Assembly: GCA_963663315.1 (NCBI GenBank)
Contig: OY760176.1
Location: 1,922,001 to 1,986,000 of the forward strand
Direction: 5' to 3'
DNA length: 64,000 nucleotides
Source: G963663315 sp963663315
GTDB taxonomy: Bacteria; Pseudomonadota; Gammaproteobacteria; Arenicellales; Poriferihabitantaceae
The notes under the pieces are model-generated. The model saw only the letters and a list, made by a program, of their open reading frames with translations, was not told where the DNA came from and made no database searches. The position numbers and the translations under genes are program-made. This document shows, one piece after another, positions 32,412 through 41,841 of this stretch; position 1 is the stretch's first letter, and each line of letters starts with the position of its first letter.

Positions 32412-33419
32412 TTATTTTTTCAGAATATACTTTTTCACTGCTGCATTGTGCTCTTTCAGGGTATTCGAGAAGTGATGCCTTCCCCCTCCGGAAGCCACAA
32501 AGTACAGTAATTTTGTCTTCGCGGGATTGGCCGCAGCCATGATAGCGCTCTGCCCGGGCAAACTGATTGGAGTTGGTGTCAGGCCGTATCTGGTATAGGT
32601 ATTATATGGCGTATCGGCCTTTAAATGTTTTCTCCTGATTCTGCCTTTGTACTCATCACCCATTCCATAAATGACCGTGGGGTCTGCCTGAAGACGCATG
32701 CCCAACCGTATTCGATTGTTAAATACAGCCGAAATCAGCGGTTGCTCATCCAGTGCCTGGCTTTCTTTTTCAATAATCGAAGCGAGAACCAGAACTTCGT
32801 CACGATTTTTGACCTGAATATCATCGCCACGCAGTTGCCAGGCGTGGTCAAGTTTCTCGCGCATCAGTTGGAAAGATTTTTTATAAATCGACAGGTCGAT
32901 GTCGCCACTGCGATATTCATAGGTATCAGGATAGAACTGCCCCTCGGGATGTAACCCGGGATGACCCAGATTTTCCATTATTTGATGATCGGTCCAGTCG
33001 GTTGTTATTTTTTTCAGCTTTGGCGCGTTGTTGATTGCCTTTCGCATCTGCCCGAATGTCCACCCTTCTATTATGGTGATCCTGACTACGGTCTGGCCTT
33101 GTCCTGTGACCAGTCTGTCAACGAATTCGGGGAGACGGATGCCGTCAGGAAACTTGTACTCGCCAGCCTGGATCAAGTGACCGACCTTTTTAAACCGGAC
33201 ATACAGTTTGAATGTATAAGGTTCATAGAGAATGCCTTTGTCAACCAGGTTCTGCGCGATATCCGATACCGATTGCCCTCGTTCAATCGGGTATACGTCG
33301 TCACCAAACTGAAGGGGTCTCACAATTGAAAATAAATAAAACCATGCTACCGCCAGCCCTGCCACCAGAATAACGCCCAGAGCTGCCCGGCGCATCCTCC
33401 TTGATTTTTGTCCCGTCAT
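32412..33419 (-). CDS. mltG: Endolytic murein transglycosylase MltG (YceG-like)
   Basis: MltG cuts nascent glycan strands and sets their length. The 335-residue protein has one N-terminal membrane helix (about 11-32, AALGVILVAGLAVAWFYLF), then a LysM-like part and the YceG domain. The catalytic glutamate lies in VLASIIEKESQ, and the family blocks SVFNNR-type (SAVFNNRIRLGMRLQADPTV in shortened form FNNRIRLGMRLQADPT) and YNTYTRYGLTPTPI are present. The pabC gene that often lies between fabF and mltG is absent. Confidence 0.95.
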   Translation of the reverse strand: MTGQKSRRMRRAALGVILVAGLAVAWFYLFSIVRPLQFGDDVYPIERGQSVSDIAQNLVDKGILYEPYTFKLYVRFKKVGHLIQAGEYKFPDGIRLPEFVDRLVTGQGQTVVRITIIEGWTFGQMRKAINNAPKLKKITTDWTDHQIMENLGHPGLHPEGQFYPDTYEYRSGDIDLSIYKKSFQLMREKLDHAWQLRGDDIQVKNRDEVLVLASIIEKESQALDEQPLISAVFNNRIRLGMRLQADPTVIYGMGDEYKGRIRRKHLKADTPYNTYTRYGLTPTPISLPGQSAIMAAANPAKTKLLYFVASGGGRHHFSNTLKEHNAAVKKYILKK

Positions 33420-33476
33420 TGGCCTGTTATTTCTCTCGCCAGCCTGTGAATACTGTTTCGGTGACCGCTGGAATTA

Positions 33477-34715
33477 TCAGATTCTGCTAAAAACCAGCGT
33501 TCCGTTGGTTCCCCCAAACCCGAAAGAATTACTGAGGGCAACGTCGATATTCTTTTGTCTGGCTTCATTCGGCACAAAATCAAGATTACATTCCGGGTCC
33601 TGATCATTCAAATTAATGGTGGGTGGGATAGCTCCTTCGTAAATCGACATGACGGTCATTATGGCTTCCACTCCGCCCGCAGCGCCGAGCAAATGACCAA
33701 TCATCGACTTATTGGAACTGATCATCAGGTTTCCGGCATGATCACCAAAAGTAGATTTGACAGCCAGGGTTTCAGCGATATCGCCCTGGGGAGTGGATGT
33801 TCCATGAGCATTCAAATAGTGCACTTGATCCGGGTTTTTGCCGGAATTTTTCAACGCATTGACCATGCAACGCGCCGCGCCCTCTCCTCCGGGAGAGGGG
33901 CTGGTCATATGATAGGCATCTCCACTCATACCAAACCCGGACAGTTCCGCATAAATCCGGGCGCCCCTTTGTTTGGCATGCCGGTATTCTTCGAGTACAA
34001 GCACCCCTGCCCCTTCGCCCATCACAAATCCGTCGCGACCGGTATCCCAGGGACGACTTGCGGTAGCGGGGTCATCATTTCTTCGACTCAAAGCCCTGGC
34101 TGAAGAAAATCCGGCAAGGGAAGTAGGGGAGATAGGCGCTTCGGCTCCGCCAGCTACCATCACATCGGCATCACCATATTCAATCAGACGGCTCGCTTCA
34201 CCAATCGCATGGGTTCCGGTACTGCATGCTGTGACCATGGAAAGATTCGGCCCTCTCAGACCAAACCTGATTGACAGATTTCCAGAGATCATGTTGATGA
34301 TGGTCATCGGAATATAAAAAGGCGAAATCCGACGAATTCCTTTTGCCCGATAAAGGTCAGTAGTCGATTCAATCGTACTGATCCCCCCTATCCCCGAGCC
34401 TATGTAAACACCGATACGGTCCGCATTGGTCTCACCAACCTGGATTCCGGAATCTGTGAATGCCTCCACGCCGCAAGCTACCCCGAGTTGCATGAATCGG
34501 TCCATCTTTCTGGCATCCTTTTCTGAAATAAACCCTGTGGGATCAAAACTCTTGACCTCGCCTGCAAAACTACAGGGGTAGGATGAAGCATCAAAATGCG
34601 TGACATGCGCAATTCCGTTTTCTCCATTCAGCATGGCCTGCCAAGAGGCTTTCAATCCTGTTCCAACTGGAGTAATTGCCCCCATTCCCGTAATTACGAC
34701 ACGTCTATTGTTCAT
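33477..34715 (-). CDS. fabF: 3-oxoacyl-ACP synthase II
   Basis: FabF elongates acyl-ACP and controls unsaturated chain length. The 412-residue enzyme has the Cys-His-His triad in TACSTGTHAI, LNAHGTSTPQGD and MIGHLLGAAGG, plus the N-terminal RRVVITGMGAITPVGTG. Length matches the family. It follows acpP with 166 bases between, in which I see no gene. Confidence 0.96.
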   Translation of the reverse strand: MNNRRVVITGMGAITPVGTGLKASWQAMLNGENGIAHVTHFDASSYPCSFAGEVKSFDPTGFISEKDARKMDRFMQLGVACGVEAFTDSGIQVGETNADRIGVYIGSGIGGISTIESTTDLYRAKGIRRISPFYIPMTIINMISGNLSIRFGLRGPNLSMVTACSTGTHAIGEASRLIEYGDADVMVAGGAEAPISPTSLAGFSSARALSRRNDDPATASRPWDTGRDGFVMGEGAGVLVLEEYRHAKQRGARIYAELSGFGMSGDAYHMTSPSPGGEGAARCMVNALKNSGKNPDQVHYLNAHGTSTPQGDIAETLAVKSTFGDHAGNLMISSNKSMIGHLLGAAGGVEAIMTVMSIYEGAIPPTINLNDQDPECNLDFVPNEARQKNIDVALSNSFGFGGTNGTLVFSRI

Positions 34716-34881
34716 TCATTCCCAAGATCAGGGTAACCTGCATAACACGAGATCAGATATTCTCGAAAAACAAGAAGTCCCGCCCCGGGACGAGCAGCAG
34801 TTTGATTAGTAGCCCGAACTGATCAGGAACTGCTGTAAATATTGAGCAACTTATGATGATCGGCAGACAATAAAGACAAAA

Positions 34882-35124
34882 TCAGGATTCGGAAGTGGTG
34901 GCTTTGATAAAATCTACAGCGTCTTTGACCCTGACAATACTTTCAGCCTTGTCATCAGGAATTTCAGCATCAAATTCTTCTTCCAACGCCATTACCAGTT
35001 CGACGGTGTCCAATGAATCGGCGCCGAGGTCATCAACAAATGATGCCTCTGGAGTGACCTGGTCTTCACTGACACCAAGCTGGTCAACAACAACTTTCTT
35101 TACACGTTCTTCAATTGTGCTCAT
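34882..35124 (-). CDS. acpP: Acyl carrier protein
   Basis: An 80-residue ACP starting MSTIEERVKKVVVDQLGV. The phosphopantetheine serine is in GADSLDTVELVMALEEEF, and the recognition helix is strongly acidic. The ATG at 35124 matches the family length; the frame to 35142 adds only six residues. It lies between fabG and fabF, the usual place. The AT-rich gap to fabG (35125-35289) holds no gene that I can see and may carry an acpP promoter. Confidence 0.96.
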   Translation of the reverse strand: MSTIEERVKKVVVDQLGVSEDQVTPEASFVDDLGADSLDTVELVMALEEEFDAEIPDDKAESIVRVKDAVDFIKATTSES

Positions 35125-35289
35125 TCGAGTTTCAGCCTCCAAATAATGAATTATGAGTTATAACCTGACGTCACAGACATACCTGACCTGAACCATGGAT
35201 ATCAATGTATGAAAGAATCAGAAGTTTGATCTTTCTGGACAGGGGATAGTAAACAATCGACCGAAACAAGTCCAATGATTATTGACTTA

Positions 35290-36033
35290 TCAATTCATAT
35301 ACAAACCACCATTGACGTGAAGGGTTTCTCCTGTGATATACCTCCCCATGTTCGAGGCGAGGAAAAGAGCGGCAGAAGCAATATCCGCTGGCGACCCCAA
35401 TCTGGCTAACGGAATATTTTGTATGATTGAATTTCGTTGATCGTCGTTCAATACCTTGGTCATATCGGTTTCGATGAACCCGGGCGCAAGGCAATTCACC
35501 GTTACGTCTCGAGAGGCGACCTCCCGGGCAAGAGATTTTGTAAAGCCGATCAACCCCGCCTTGGCGGCCGCATAATTTGATTGACCTGCGTTCCCTGTCA
35601 GTCCGGTTACAGAGGTAATATTGATTATCCTTCCACAGCGAGCCTTGACCATGCCTCGCACACAGGCTTTGCACAAGGTATAAACCGATTTCAGATTGAC
35701 ATCCATAATGTCATCCCACTCTGACTCCTTCATTCTCAATAAAAGATTGTCGCGGGTGATACCTGCATTGTTGACCAGTATCTCAGGGTTGCCTGATTTC
35801 TGTGTAATCATTGTCAGCAATTCGTTGACCTGTTGATCATTTCTGACATCAAGTTTGCAGCCCTGACTACCTGGACTCTGCAAGTATCCGGTAATTGATT
35901 CAGCGCCTTGTTCTGTCGTTGCAGTCCCGTAGACGATGGCGCCCTGCTCGACGAATGCACAGGCAATCGCCTTTCCGATTCCCCGGGTAGCGCCTGTCAC
36001 CAGACATACCTTATCCTTTAAGAGATTATTCAT
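35290..36033 (-). CDS. fabG: 3-oxoacyl-ACP reductase FabG
   Basis: A 247-residue short-chain dehydrogenase reducing 3-oxoacyl-ACP with NADPH. It has the cofactor motif TGATRGIGKAIA, NNAG (LVNNAGITRDNLL), catalytic serine in ITSVTGLTGNAGQ and YAAAKAGLIGFTK with Y and K. The terminal GGLYMN is typical. It directly abuts the fabH stop, with no fabD between. Confidence 0.96.
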   Translation of the reverse strand: MNNLLKDKVCLVTGATRGIGKAIACAFVEQGAIVYGTATTEQGAESITGYLQSPGSQGCKLDVRNDQQVNELLTMITQKSGNPEILVNNAGITRDNLLLRMKESEWDDIMDVNLKSVYTLCKACVRGMVKARCGRIINITSVTGLTGNAGQSNYAAAKAGLIGFTKSLAREVASRDVTVNCLAPGFIETDMTKVLNDDQRNSIIQNIPLARLGSPADIASAALFLASNMGRYITGETLHVNGGLYMN

Positions 36034-37002
36034 TTAAATTTTAATCAGGGCAGAACCCCAGGTAAACCCGCCACCAAATCCCTCGATCAAAACATGATGA
36101 CCTGACTGGATTCTGCCGTCCCGTACCGCCTCATCCAGCGCCAGGGGGATCGATGCAGCAGAGGTGTTGCCATGTCGCTCGACTGTCACGACCACCTTCT
36201 CAGGCGGAATCCTGGCACGCTTGCCGACTGCGTTGATGATTCTGATATTAGCCTGATGAGGAACCAGCCAATCCAGTTGTTCGATCTCCATATCATTGGC
36301 CGCCAGTGTTTCCCCGACAATATCGCTCATTGCCTTCACTGCCCAGCGAAATACCTCACCCCCTTCCATGGTTGTAAATGCATTACCGGACCTGACCGCC
36401 TGGTAATTCCTGGACACACCCACCGGAACACATAGCAGATCCTTGTACTTGCCGTCACTATGCAGATGAGTGGATAAAATTCCGGGCTGATTGTCCCGGC
36501 GCAATACAACGGCGCCTGCCCCATCTCCAAACAACACACAGGTTCTTCGGTCTGTCCAGTCGATAATCCTGGAGAAAGTCTCAGCTCCAGTTACCAACGC
36601 GGTTTTAGCGCTTCCTGTACGGATGAACTTGTCTGCAATATCGATCGCAAATATGAATCCGGCACACACTGCCTGCACATCAAATGCAGGCGGGCCTTCG
36701 ATTCCGAGCCGGTGCTGTAATAAACAGGCCGTGCTTGGAAATACTTGATCAGCAGTGGTCGTAGCAACCACGATCAGGTCAATTTCCTGGTTTGATATGC
36801 CCGCAGATTCAATCGCAGCCAACGCTGCGCGTTCGGCCAGATCACAGGTAAATTCATTTTCTCCTGCGATTCTTCGCTCCCGAATGCCAGTCCTTGATTG
36901 AATCCAGGTATCATTGGTATCAACCATTTTCTCAAGCTCGGCATTGGTCAATACCTTTTCAGGCAGATAGCTGCCCGTACCTATGATTCGCGAGTAAATC
37001 AT
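36034..37002 (-). CDS. fabH: 3-oxoacyl-ACP synthase III
   Basis: FabH condenses acetyl-CoA with malonyl-ACP to start fatty-acid synthesis. The 322-residue enzyme has the catalytic Cys in QAVCAGFIFA, His in VPHQANIRI and Asn in HGNTSAASIPLA, and the C-terminal GFGGGFTWGSALI. It starts 39 bases after plsX ends. Confidence 0.96.
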   Translation of the reverse strand: MIYSRIIGTGSYLPEKVLTNAELEKMVDTNDTWIQSRTGIRERRIAGENEFTCDLAERAALAAIESAGISNQEIDLIVVATTTADQVFPSTACLLQHRLGIEGPPAFDVQAVCAGFIFAIDIADKFIRTGSAKTALVTGAETFSRIIDWTDRRTCVLFGDGAGAVVLRRDNQPGILSTHLHSDGKYKDLLCVPVGVSRNYQAVRSGNAFTTMEGGEVFRWAVKAMSDIVGETLAANDMEIEQLDWLVPHQANIRIINAVGKRARIPPEKVVVTVERHGNTSAASIPLALDEAVRDGRIQSGHHVLIEGFGGGFTWGSALIKI

Positions 37003-37041
37003 CTCTCCGTGAGTGCGATAGCTAATGGTTGGAAAACTGCA

Positions 37042-38055
37042 TCAATGCAAGGTTTCTGCCAACGCAAATTGAATTTTTTCTACCAGATTATTTTCGACTT
37101 CTTCGATGGCAACCTCAATCGCATGACGAAAACCGAAACTATCGGTTCCGCCATGGGATTTAACCACCGTGCCCCGTAATCCCAATAAACTCGCGCCGTT
37201 GAATCGACGATGATCCAGTCGTGTTTTAATCGCTTTCAATCCAGGGGTCGCCAGTAGTCCTGCTCCCCTGGTAAGGATATTGCGGGTGAACTCCTCTTTA
37301 ATCACACTCATGATCATTTGCGCAACCCCTTCAGATGCCTTTACTGCGACATTTCCGAGAACGCCATCGCATACTACCAAGTCGGTTTTCCCCAGGTAAA
37401 TCTCATCCGCCTCTACAAATCCCGAATAGTTCAGTTTGCTTTTCTTGAACAACTCCGCAGTCGTCTTTATCAAGTCGGAGCCTTTCATTTCTTCTACCCC
37501 GATATTCAGCAAGCCCACACTCGGATTCGTAATTCCACTCAGACAGCTTACCAATTGCGATCCCATTATGCCAAACTGCAATAGAATTTCCGGTAGTGTA
37601 TCGACATTCGCTCCCAGGTCGAGCATATAGGTTTGACCGTCACGACGAGGCAGCGGCGCACAAATTGCAGGACGGTTGATACCTGGAATGGTTCTCAACA
37701 CGAGCCTTGCGACTGCCAGTAACGCGCCCGTATTGCCAGAGCTTATACATCCGTCCGATATACCTTCCTTGACCAGATTGATTGCCACACGCATTGAGGA
37801 GTCTTTTTTCTTGCGCAGGGCAGAGGTTGGATGCTCGTCCATTGCCACCACTTGAGTAGCATGCTGTATCGTAATTCGATCACCGATGTAATCACGATGG
37901 TAACGATGGTTTTTTATCTCTGCGGCGATCTGATCCTGATTCCCTACCAGAATCAACTTCACCTCCTTATGCGTTTTCAGGATTTCGAACGCCGCAGGAA
38001 CTGTAACACCCAGACCATTATCGCCTCCCATGGCATCAATGGAGAGAGTTGTCAT
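37042..38055 (-). CDS. plsX: Phosphate acyltransferase PlsX
   Basis: PlsX turns acyl-ACP into acyl-phosphate for phospholipid synthesis. The 337-residue protein has SIDAMGGDNG near the start, the TSALRKKKDSSM segment, GCISSGNTGALLA, and YLGKTDLVVCDGVLGN... in shortened form KTDLVVCDGVLGNV. Length is normal. It lies between rpmF and fabH as usual; 69 bases separate it from rpmF. Confidence 0.96.
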   Translation of the reverse strand: MTTLSIDAMGGDNGLGVTVPAAFEILKTHKEVKLILVGNQDQIAAEIKNHRYHRDYIGDRITIQHATQVVAMDEHPTSALRKKKDSSMRVAINLVKEGISDGCISSGNTGALLAVARLVLRTIPGINRPAICAPLPRRDGQTYMLDLGANVDTLPEILLQFGIMGSQLVSCLSGITNPSVGLLNIGVEEMKGSDLIKTTAELFKKSKLNYSGFVEADEIYLGKTDLVVCDGVLGNVAVKASEGVAQMIMSVIKEEFTRNILTRGAGLLATPGLKAIKTRLDHRRFNGASLLGLRGTVVKSHGGTDSFGFRHAIEVAIEEVENNLVEKIQFALAETLH

Positions 38056-38124
38056 TTACTCGAAGCTATAAGCGACAGAGTAACGATACAAGCCACCCTG
38101 GGAAAATGTTCTGCAAGCAGAATG

Positions 38125-38307
38125 TCAACTTCCGGCTCTGATTTCAACCACTTTCTTACCGCGGTAATAGCCATCGGCAGTAATGTGGTGACGTCTGTGC
38201 TCTTCCCCAGTAACGGGATCAATCGACACTGTCGGTTTTTTGAGTCCATCGTGAGAGCGGTGCATACCTCGCTTTGATGGTGTTTTACGATTTTTTTGTA
38301 CAGCCAT
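38125..38307 (-). CDS. rpmF: 50S ribosomal protein L32
   Basis: A 60-residue L32 starting MAVQKNRKTPSKRGMHRSHD, with the conserved GEEHRRHHITADGYYRGKKV segment in shortened form HRRHHITADGYYRGKKV. The zinc cysteines of some L32 proteins are absent, as in E. coli. It heads the plsX-fab run. The yceD gene normally upstream is not here. Confidence 0.96.
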   Translation of the reverse strand: MAVQKNRKTPSKRGMHRSHDGLKKPTVSIDPVTGEEHRRHHITADGYYRGKKVVEIRAGS

Positions 38308-38469
38308 GATGTCCTCGTTACTGAGAATAAAATATAAAATTATCTGAAAGTCAGGTTATGCGTGCGTTGATAAGCAACCGCATGAAGAAAGATGTCGGAT
38401 TATAGTCTTTTCTGGATTTCCCGTCAAAACCCGAATGATTCCGGCAGATACGGCGCCGGGCAACGATCC

Positions 38470-38497
38470 GGACAACCACAGGGGGCTTGCCCCTACG
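38470..38497. repeat. Dispersed small hairpin repeat, copy 2
   Basis: The 28-base segment starts ggacaaccac and ends cccctacg, with an inner GGGGC-TT-GCCCC hairpin. It matches 26270-26296 in the same orientation and 51561-51587 in reverse complement, with changes that preserve base pairing in those copies. Confidence 0.6.
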
Positions 38498-38522
38498 ATT
38501 ACGGTTGATGATTGTAATGTGG

Positions 38523-38542
38523 ATTCCCGCCTGCGCGGGAAT
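38523..38542. repeat. dRS3-type inverted repeat ATTCCC-N8-GGGAAT
   Basis: The exact pattern ATTCCC, eight bases (GCCTGCGC), GGGAAT. The same consensus is known as dRS3 in Neisseria, and similar repeats occur in many proteobacterial genomes. Here it lies 25 bases after the dispersed hairpin element, within the region between mutM and rpmF. Confidence 0.7.
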
Positions 38543-38566
38543 GACTGAATCGGGTGGGCCTGGCTG

Positions 38567-39382
38567 CTAGGTCTGACATTTGGGGCAGTAAAATGTGGAC
38601 CGTTGGGAAATTACCTTCCTTTTGATCCCGGTTGAACATTTCAGGCATCTGTCTCCCTCTCGTCCATAGACGGATAATGATTGCGCGAAGTATCCCGATT
38701 CCCCGTCCGCTCCGACAAAATCCTGCAGGGTCGTACCTCCCTGCCTGAGCGCCTGCATCAAGATGGTACGGATGGCATCTGCCAATACCTGGTAACGCGC
38801 CAGGGATATCTTCCCGCATTGTCGAAACGGACTGATTCCGGCCAGGAACAACGCCTCACTAACGTAGATATTACCCACTCCAACGACGATCCTGCCATCC
38901 ATCACGAATGATTTTATCGGTGTAGTGCGTTTTCTGGACAACTGATACAAACCATGCCCGGTAAAAGCATTGCTTAACGGCTCGATACCCAGATTTATCA
39001 ATCTGGGATGTTGCAGCAGGCTGTCCGATGTGTAGAGCAAGCAGCCGAATCTCCTGGGATCACGGTATCGAATGATCTGTCCATGCTGGTTAATGATATC
39101 GAAATGGTCATGCTTGCCCGGTAATTCATCATTCAGTAATACACGCATGGAGCCTGACATTCCGAGGTGAACAATCAGCCCGCCCCGGTCAAAGTGGATC
39201 AGAATGTATTTACCTCTTCGTTGCAGCTCGACGACATCGACTCCGCTTACTTTTCTCTCCAGGTTTTCGGCAATCGGCCACCTCAATTTTCGTTGTCTTA
39301 CCTCAAGCCGGGCAATCTTCAGCCCCTGCAGATAAGGACGAATACCATTCAGGGTGGTTTCTACTTCAGGGAGTTCAGGCAT
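38567..39382 (-). CDS. mutM: Formamidopyrimidine-DNA glycosylase
   Basis: MutM removes 8-oxoguanine and ring-opened purines. The 271-residue enzyme keeps the catalytic N-terminus PELPEVET (Pro2, Glu3), the H2TH region VGVGNIYVSEALFLAGI, and the C-terminal zinc finger CLKCSTGIKRKVISQRSTF in shortened form CLKC...YCPKC. It is divergent from the ferredoxin-reductase gene, with 64 bases between starts. Confidence 0.96.
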   Translation of the reverse strand: MPELPEVETTLNGIRPYLQGLKIARLEVRQRKLRWPIAENLERKVSGVDVVELQRRGKYILIHFDRGGLIVHLGMSGSMRVLLNDELPGKHDHFDIINQHGQIIRYRDPRRFGCLLYTSDSLLQHPRLINLGIEPLSNAFTGHGLYQLSRKRTTPIKSFVMDGRIVVGVGNIYVSEALFLAGISPFRQCGKISLARYQVLADAIRTILMQALRQGGTTLQDFVGADGESGYFAQSLSVYGREGDRCLKCSTGIKRKVISQRSTFYCPKCQT

Positions 39383-39446
39383 GTTGTTGACAACTTGAGG
39401 GTTACTCTATATATAAGGCTACCGTCTATTTCAGGCCACTCACAAC

Positions 39447-40466
39447 ATGCCTTTTGCTGTTACCAACAAACGGAATGATACAACTTTCGTTGTCAATAAC
39501 AATGAAACCATTCTTGATGCTGCACTGAGAGATAATCGGATCTATCCTTATGGATGCCGCAGTGGCGTCTGCGGCGCCTGTAAATGCAGTCTGGTCAGCG
39601 GCAGTGTTGATTACGGTGACTATGAAGATTTTGCACTACCGGATACAGAAAAGGAACAGGGAAAAGTCTTGCTCTGCCAGGCGAAACCACTCGAAGACGT
39701 GGTGATTGATGTCGAGGAGATCATGACCGGCGCCAATATTCAAATCAAGGTATTGCCCTGTCGGGTTGGAAAAATCGAACCACTGGCAGAGGATGTAATC
39801 CGGCTTTTCCTTACTCTTCCAAAAACCCAGGAATTCAATTTCATTCCGGGACAATATATCGATATCCTTTTGAAGGATGGCCAAAGACGAAGTTTTTCCA
39901 TGTCAAATTTACCGCAGCATGCGATGGAGCATGGTTTGGAGCTGCATATCCGTAACGTGCCGGATGGACACTTCACGCCCAGGGTATTCGATTCGATGAA
40001 GGAACGCGATCTGCTACGGTTTGAAGGCCCGTTCGGCGCCTATATTCTTCAGTCTGAGGCAGACATCCCGATCATCATGATTGCAGGTGGTACCGGATTT
40101 TCTCCCATCAAGGGGCTCCTTGAAAATGCAATGGAACGCAATCCCAACCAGAGTATTCACCTGTTCTGGGGCGCTCGCGATGAGCAGGATCTCTACATGG
40201 ATAGTCTGGTAAGGCAGTGGCTGGGTTCCTACCCGAATCTGAAATACACCCCTGTGCTATCAGAAAGCAAGTCTGAATCATGGAACGGCGAGAAAGGCTT
40301 TGTTCATGAAGCCGTCTGCAGAACCTATGACCGGTTCGAGAAATTTGACATCTACGCCAGCGGCCCGCCAATCATGATTGATTGCGTACGCAACAGTCTG
40401 TTGGAAAAAGGCATGGATCCGGGTCGCTTCTATTTTGATTCCTTTGACTTTGCCATCCAGCCATAA
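39447..40466 (+). CDS. Ferredoxin-domain NAD(P)H reductase (CDP-6-deoxyglucoseen reductase-like)
   Basis: A 339-residue flavoprotein with an N-terminal plant-type 2Fe-2S domain (about 1-90, CRSGVCGACKC plus a distal Cys in LLCQAKP), an FAD-binding domain (about 100-200, with RSFSMSN) and an NAD-binding domain (about 205-335, IAGGTGFSPIKGLLE and YASGPPIMIDCV). Gammaproteobacterial orthologues are annotated CDP-6-deoxy-delta-3,4-glucoseen reductase or AscD-like and act as electron donors to oxygenases or other partners. The gene stands alone, so the partner is unknown; in other genomes it lies near ubiD/ubiX-type genes. Confidence 0.9.
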   Translation: MPFAVTNKRNDTTFVVNNNETILDAALRDNRIYPYGCRSGVCGACKCSLVSGSVDYGDYEDFALPDTEKEQGKVLLCQAKPLEDVVIDVEEIMTGANIQIKVLPCRVGKIEPLAEDVIRLFLTLPKTQEFNFIPGQYIDILLKDGQRRSFSMSNLPQHAMEHGLELHIRNVPDGHFTPRVFDSMKERDLLRFEGPFGAYILQSEADIPIIMIAGGTGFSPIKGLLENAMERNPNQSIHLFWGARDEQDLYMDSLVRQWLGSYPNLKYTPVLSESKSESWNGEKGFVHEAVCRTYDRFEKFDIYASGPPIMIDCVRNSLLEKGMDPGRFYFDSFDFAIQP

Positions 40467-40518
40467 ATAACCCTGCCTGGTTTAGTTTAGTCTGGATCGA
40501 TCCGCTCCGGCTACCGAC

Positions 40519-41811
40519 TTAGCGCACGACTGGCATTGCACTGCTATTTGATTCATTGCTGACCGCTCTGGATTTGTCACCGACCAGCACTATGTCGCCT
40601 TTTGCCGTCTTGATCCGTGTGTCAGGATCGACCAGCAGACCGGTAGCCCCTTTCTTGAAATAGTATAATGCCGCATCGGTTTCCCCCATTTGCTCCAGCA
40701 GCGATGCAAGATCGATACAGGCTTCATCCCGTGCACCGGCCTGGATTGATTTTTTATACAGATCTTTTGCTTTTGTATAATTCTTTTCATAACGATACAG
40801 TCGTGCAAGTGCGAGCAACAACTCAGGGTCGTTATCGTGCTTTTCACTGAACGATTCAACAAGTTCAATCTGATATTTAACAAAAGGGCTATTCACCTTG
40901 CCATACAGATTGATCAGTTTTGTATCAAACCTTCTGTTAAGCGCTGTTCGAAGCTCTTTTTCCGCCTCTTTCAATTTATCGGCTTTTATCAATTGATTGA
41001 CGTAACTGATAATCATATCCAGATCTTTTTTCTTTTCCGCAGGTAACGATTTCCAGATCGTAGCCGATCGCTTCGATTCCCCTTGCAGCAGCGCCGGTGA
41101 TGAAATCAATTGCTCGAAGGCATACTGTTCCCGGATTTTCGTTTCCTCCTGGGGAAACGCTTCGAGTTTCTTCAACGAGGTAACCAGTTTGGTCAATGAA
41201 TCCCAATCCTCCAGTTCCTTGTAAACATCCGCCAGCAACCTTGCCACAGCCACATTCCTGGAAGAAGTAGTTCGCAGTTTCTCAAGATAATCTCTGGATT
41301 CAGCCACTTCTCCAGCATGATACAGAAGCCTCGCACGAGTAAGATTGATCGCCAGCGCACTGGAGGGATGCCTGGCAAGCGCTTGATTGAGATATCGGTT
41401 CCTTCGGTCCATCGAGCCTTGTTGTTGCGCCGCATAGGCTGCGCCAAGGTAATTCATCAATGGGGTTTTATTGTATTCGAGTTCATTCAGCAGCGCCGAT
41501 TCGGCCTTCGGCCAGTTTCCTTCGATCAGGTACGCATAGCCCTGCATGCTGTGTTGCTGTGCACTGTTTTCCTTGTTCTGGATTCTCCATTTCCGATATT
41601 TCTCTGGCGCTCGAAACAGGCTTGCGACAAAGTTGAGCAACAGATACAACAATACGAAAGTCAGGAAAATGATACAAATGAACAACAGCAAGGGCAGTCG
41701 AATCACCCAGGGCGCCCGGGTCAGGACAACATAGCCCGGATCGTCGACGGCCAGCACACCCAGGCCAACTGAAACGATCAATGCGATAATAATGGTGATC
41801 AACAGTTTCAT
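40519..41811 (-). CDS. hemY: HemY protein (TPR-containing inner-membrane protein)
   Basis: The 430-residue protein has two N-terminal membrane helices (about 1-22 and 38-62) with the family piece DDPGYVVLTRAPWVIRLPLL in shortened form DPGYVVL, then a TPR-rich soluble part (about 85-400). It is the proteobacterial HemY, an inner-membrane scaffold proposed to organise heme synthesis enzymes, not the Gram-positive coproporphyrinogen oxidase HemY/HemG type. It is last in hemC-hemD-hemX-hemY, 30 bases after hemX. Confidence 0.92.
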   Translation of the reverse strand: MKLLITIIIALIVSVGLGVLAVDDPGYVVLTRAPWVIRLPLLLFICIIFLTFVLLYLLLNFVASLFRAPEKYRKWRIQNKENSAQQHSMQGYAYLIEGNWPKAESALLNELEYNKTPLMNYLGAAYAAQQQGSMDRRNRYLNQALARHPSSALAINLTRARLLYHAGEVAESRDYLEKLRTTSSRNVAVARLLADVYKELEDWDSLTKLVTSLKKLEAFPQEETKIREQYAFEQLISSPALLQGESKRSATIWKSLPAEKKKDLDMIISYVNQLIKADKLKEAEKELRTALNRRFDTKLINLYGKVNSPFVKYQIELVESFSEKHDNDPELLLALARLYRYEKNYTKAKDLYKKSIQAGARDEACIDLASLLEQMGETDAALYYFKKGATGLLVDPDTRIKTAKGDIVLVGDKSRAVSNESNSSAMPVVR

Positions 41812-41841
41812 GATCGCAGTTTGGTAACAGAGTGTCCGTTA

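Larger units (their letters stand above)
38308..38566. other. Repeat-rich gap between rpmF and mutM
   Basis: No gene is seen. The part nearest rpmF (38308-38400) is AT-rich and probably carries the rpmF promoter. The rest holds copy 2 of the dispersed hairpin element (38470-38497) and a dRS3-type inverted repeat (38523-38542). The expected yceD gene is missing. Confidence 0.6.
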
